DNA from: Adiantum capillus-veneris
Lineage: Eukaryota > Streptophyta > Polypodiopsida > Polypodiales > Pteridaceae
Direction: 5' to 3'
Length of the DNA stretch: 64,000 nucleotides
NCBI GenBank assembly: GCA_014529385.2
Contig: CM043947.1
Span: 99,670,036 to 99,734,035 of the forward strand
The translations under genes were made by a program, and so were the position numbers. Position 1 is the first letter of the stretch; the number at the start of each line of letters is the position of its first letter. The notes below the pieces were generated by a model. It saw only the letters and a program-made list of their open reading frames with translations. It was not told the origin of the DNA and did not search any database. This document shows positions 62,136 to 64,000 of this stretch, piece by piece.

Positions 62136-62332
62136 AGCTTTTCCACCTAAAATCATACCATCAAGTCCCAAATGCCAAGAAAACCCTAGCCCTAAAGTTT
62201 CAAGCCATTAGAATTTCAAAACCCTAGCCAAAATAGCTTTTCCACCTAAAATCATACCATCAAGTCCCAAATGCCAAGAAAACCCTAGCCCTAAAGTTTC
62301 AAGCCATTAGAATTTCAAAACCCTAGCCAAAA
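62136..62332. repeat. Tandem duplication, period 99, with CCCTA motifs
   Basis: Two near-perfect 99-base units start AGCTTTTCCACCTAAAATCA at 62136 and 62235. Each holds AAAACCCTAGCCCTAAAG and AAAACCCTAGCC, which resemble plant telomere (CCCTAAA) or telo-box (AAACCCTA) motifs. Confidence 0.9.
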
Positions 62333-63261
62333 TGCCAAATTTTTCCCAGTCTTGAGAAAAAATTCCAAAAAGTGGCATAAATTTCCAACAAGTGATGCAA
62401 ATTGAAAAATAATTGAACCATAGTATCACCAAAGCATGCTTTATCAAATGGTATCACCAAAAATCCCAAATGTGTTCCAACATGGATCACGATCCGTGCC
62501 CCCTAGAGACAAATCTGACATGTGACCACATGACCAAGTGCTTGTAGTTGTCCTAGATGCACTGGTGATATGCTCATTTTTCATTTTATGGTCAAGTTAA
62601 CATTTTTTTGACTTTCTCGATAACTTTTTGGCCAAATGTAGGAGCTAATTGAGTGATATTTTGATGCCATAATTCCTCTTAGAAGACCCAAAAAGCAGTG
62701 AGAGGCAAGCCCCTATCAAGTGGTGGAGATCTCCTCCAACAAGAAGGCTCATATCTCAGAGGAAGAGCTCACCAAAATACCGGCCAACATCTTTATTGGA
62801 AAGTTCCAAGCGATCGATGATGGTACCAAAGTTTAAACAACAATATAACACCATATTAGTAAATTTGGGAATTTTCCAATTCCAACTTTCTAAAAGAGCT
62901 TAGTTTTTGACCAGCTAGTTTTAGATTAGTCCATAATGGCCAAATCTTCAAGACATGGGTGATTCCCAAATTGGCTCTAAAGTCTCAAACTCTGTAATAT
63001 GGTATTATATTTTCAAAAGAGCTATGGACTTTGCATCAACGAAGAGAAGTCATCAAGGGATAAAGGAGCCCTTAGATGGATACTTTTTTCAGGTTACCTC
63101 CATGGGGCACAGATTTCCAGAGGGCCCACGAGCTCATGAGTTCCATACAATGCAACGGACATGCAACCTTGACAGATAAAGATGGAGAGACAGTAAAGGT
63201 ATGAATCAGCACTCACCTAATCAATCAAGACCTCCACCTACCTCCAAGCAATCACAACCTG
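62333..63261. other. Intergenic DNA, no gene recognised
   Basis: It contains the palindrome-like CATGGATCACGATCCGTG at about 62474-62491 and AT-rich DNA. An open frame at 62955-63179 (74 codons) has no recognisable features. Confidence 0.4.
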
Positions 63262-63789
63262 TTGTTGAAGAAAAAAGCAATAGATAATGATAAGGCCTTT
63301 GTCAAGCAGCAGGGACACAAATTTACTTACAAGGATCTTTTCTACTTGGAGATGAAGCTGCCATTGCAGCTCATTTCACAACACCTAAAAGTACAAAAGC
63401 CACCAATGTTTACCAAGCCCAAGCTACACACGAAATTTTCATGGCAATAGAACTTGTTGAGCAAAGGGTAGTCCACTGTGCGGCTTGGGAACAAGACCTA
63501 CATGAATGCGGAGTTTGTGCTTACAAGAATAGCATATCAAGCCCTAGGGATGATTGACCAACTACCCTCAGTGGAGTCATAGTTAGATATTTTACACAAA
63601 ACCAAACACACATTTAGGGTGGTAGGAGGTTCATCATCCACACCTGGAAACAAAAAGTTACTTGTGCAACCAAATCAGCATGATAATCAAATTGAAACAT
63701 CATTTTTTACCATCATAAAAGAGTATAATCTTTTTTTGATTGGATCAAACAAAAGAGACATTACCTGTGTATATCTGTTTGTAAGCTAA
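63262..63789 (+). pseudogene. Degenerate ORF of unknown family
   Basis: One frame with stops at 63448, about 63472 and 63580 reads KKAIDNDKAFVKQQGHKFTY, then NKTYMNAEFVLTRIAYQALG, and ends SFFTIIKEYNLFLIGSNKRD...LFVS and a stop. The last part recurs on the minus strand at about 18540-18453 as SFFTIIKECNHFLIGSNKRD...LFVS and a stop. I know no family with this sequence. The shared end may be coding or simply shared repeat DNA. Confidence 0.35.
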
Positions 63790-64000
63790 CCTGTTGTTGC
63801 TTGTAGGTTACCCTGCTGTTGCTATTGGTTTTTTTTAATCATAACTTGGTCAAACTAACTTAGAAAATAGACTTCCAGGTACTCAAATGTGGGAACAGGT
63901 CTGGTCTACAAGGCAACACGGACAGAATTGCGCAAAACGTCTTCCTTTGGCTGAAAACACAACTTTTAGGTCGCGACTCATAAAAACCCTATTTTTTGGT
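63648..64000 (-). repeat. Inverted partner of the 18.2-18.6 kb block, cut by the window end
   Basis: The plus strand here matches the reverse complement of about 18190-18620: ATGATAATCAAATT, TTTTTTACCATCATAAAAGAGT, GATTGGATCAAACAAAAGAG, TTGTTGCTTGTAGG, ACAACTTTTAGGTCGCG. Divergence is moderate. Both belong to one dispersed repeat family, perhaps an LTR. Confidence 0.8.

Overview
The window is repeat-rich nuclear DNA of a land plant. I find no host protein gene, rRNA or tRNA gene that I can defend. Almost everything recognisable is a transposable element. Four related LTR retrotransposons share one primer-binding site (TGGTGCCCCCAC...). Three of them carry a Ty3/gypsy pol with two successive RNase H domains, the hallmark of the Tat/Ogre lineage known from plants. 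There are also Ty1/copia remnants with initiator-Met primer sites, two plant LINE fragments, a CACTA (En/Spm) DNA transposon remnant, and many very long GA/CT, CA/GT and C-homopolymer tracts. The lack of genes, the nested insertions and the Tat variants suggest a large genome. A fern, gymnosperm or other non-flowering vascular plant is my guess, not something the sequence proves.

Layout. 1-3161: AT-rich, no gene recognised. 3162-4735 (+): 3' part of a LINE reverse transcriptase. 4736-8914: AT-rich with microsatellites. 8915-20383 (-): decayed Tat element A, carrying a nested solo LTR (12514-15191) and a foreign block with an iMet primer site (about 17931-19240); its 5' end is lost at element B. 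20384-31366 (+): Tat element B, 5' LTR truncated and pol full of nonsense codons. 31367-33739: CACTA remnant with a transposase gene fragment and a long foldback. 34657-35305: solo copia LTR. 35480-38441 plus 48952-49208 (-): a second LINE (ORF1, endonuclease, start of RT), split by 38442-48951 (-), the nearly intact Tat element C. 50290-54866 (-): copia element with 5' LTR. 55498-62047 (+): element D, a compact LTR element with a gag gene and a second ORF ending in a predicted membrane anchor, and no pol. 62048-64000: short tandem repeat, a degenerate ORF, and an inverted partner of the 18.2-18.6 kb block.

How it fits together. Elements B and C have the order LTR, PBS, two short overlapping leader ORFs (the first with a CCHC knuckle), gag, protease, RT, degenerate RNase H, second RNase H, integrase with GPY/F module, polypurine tract, LTR. 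C is the youngest: by eye its LTRs differ at only a couple of dozen sites in 1.9 kb, and its gag-pol frame holds three stops after one early frameshift. D shares the primer site and PPT style of B and C but lacks pol, so it probably relied on an autonomous relative. The most novel-looking items are the overlapping leader ORFs of B and C, the membrane-anchored ORF of D, and a PBS-like motif conserved inside the Tat LTRs. Coordinates of LTR ends come from reading paired copies against each other; percentages were not computed.
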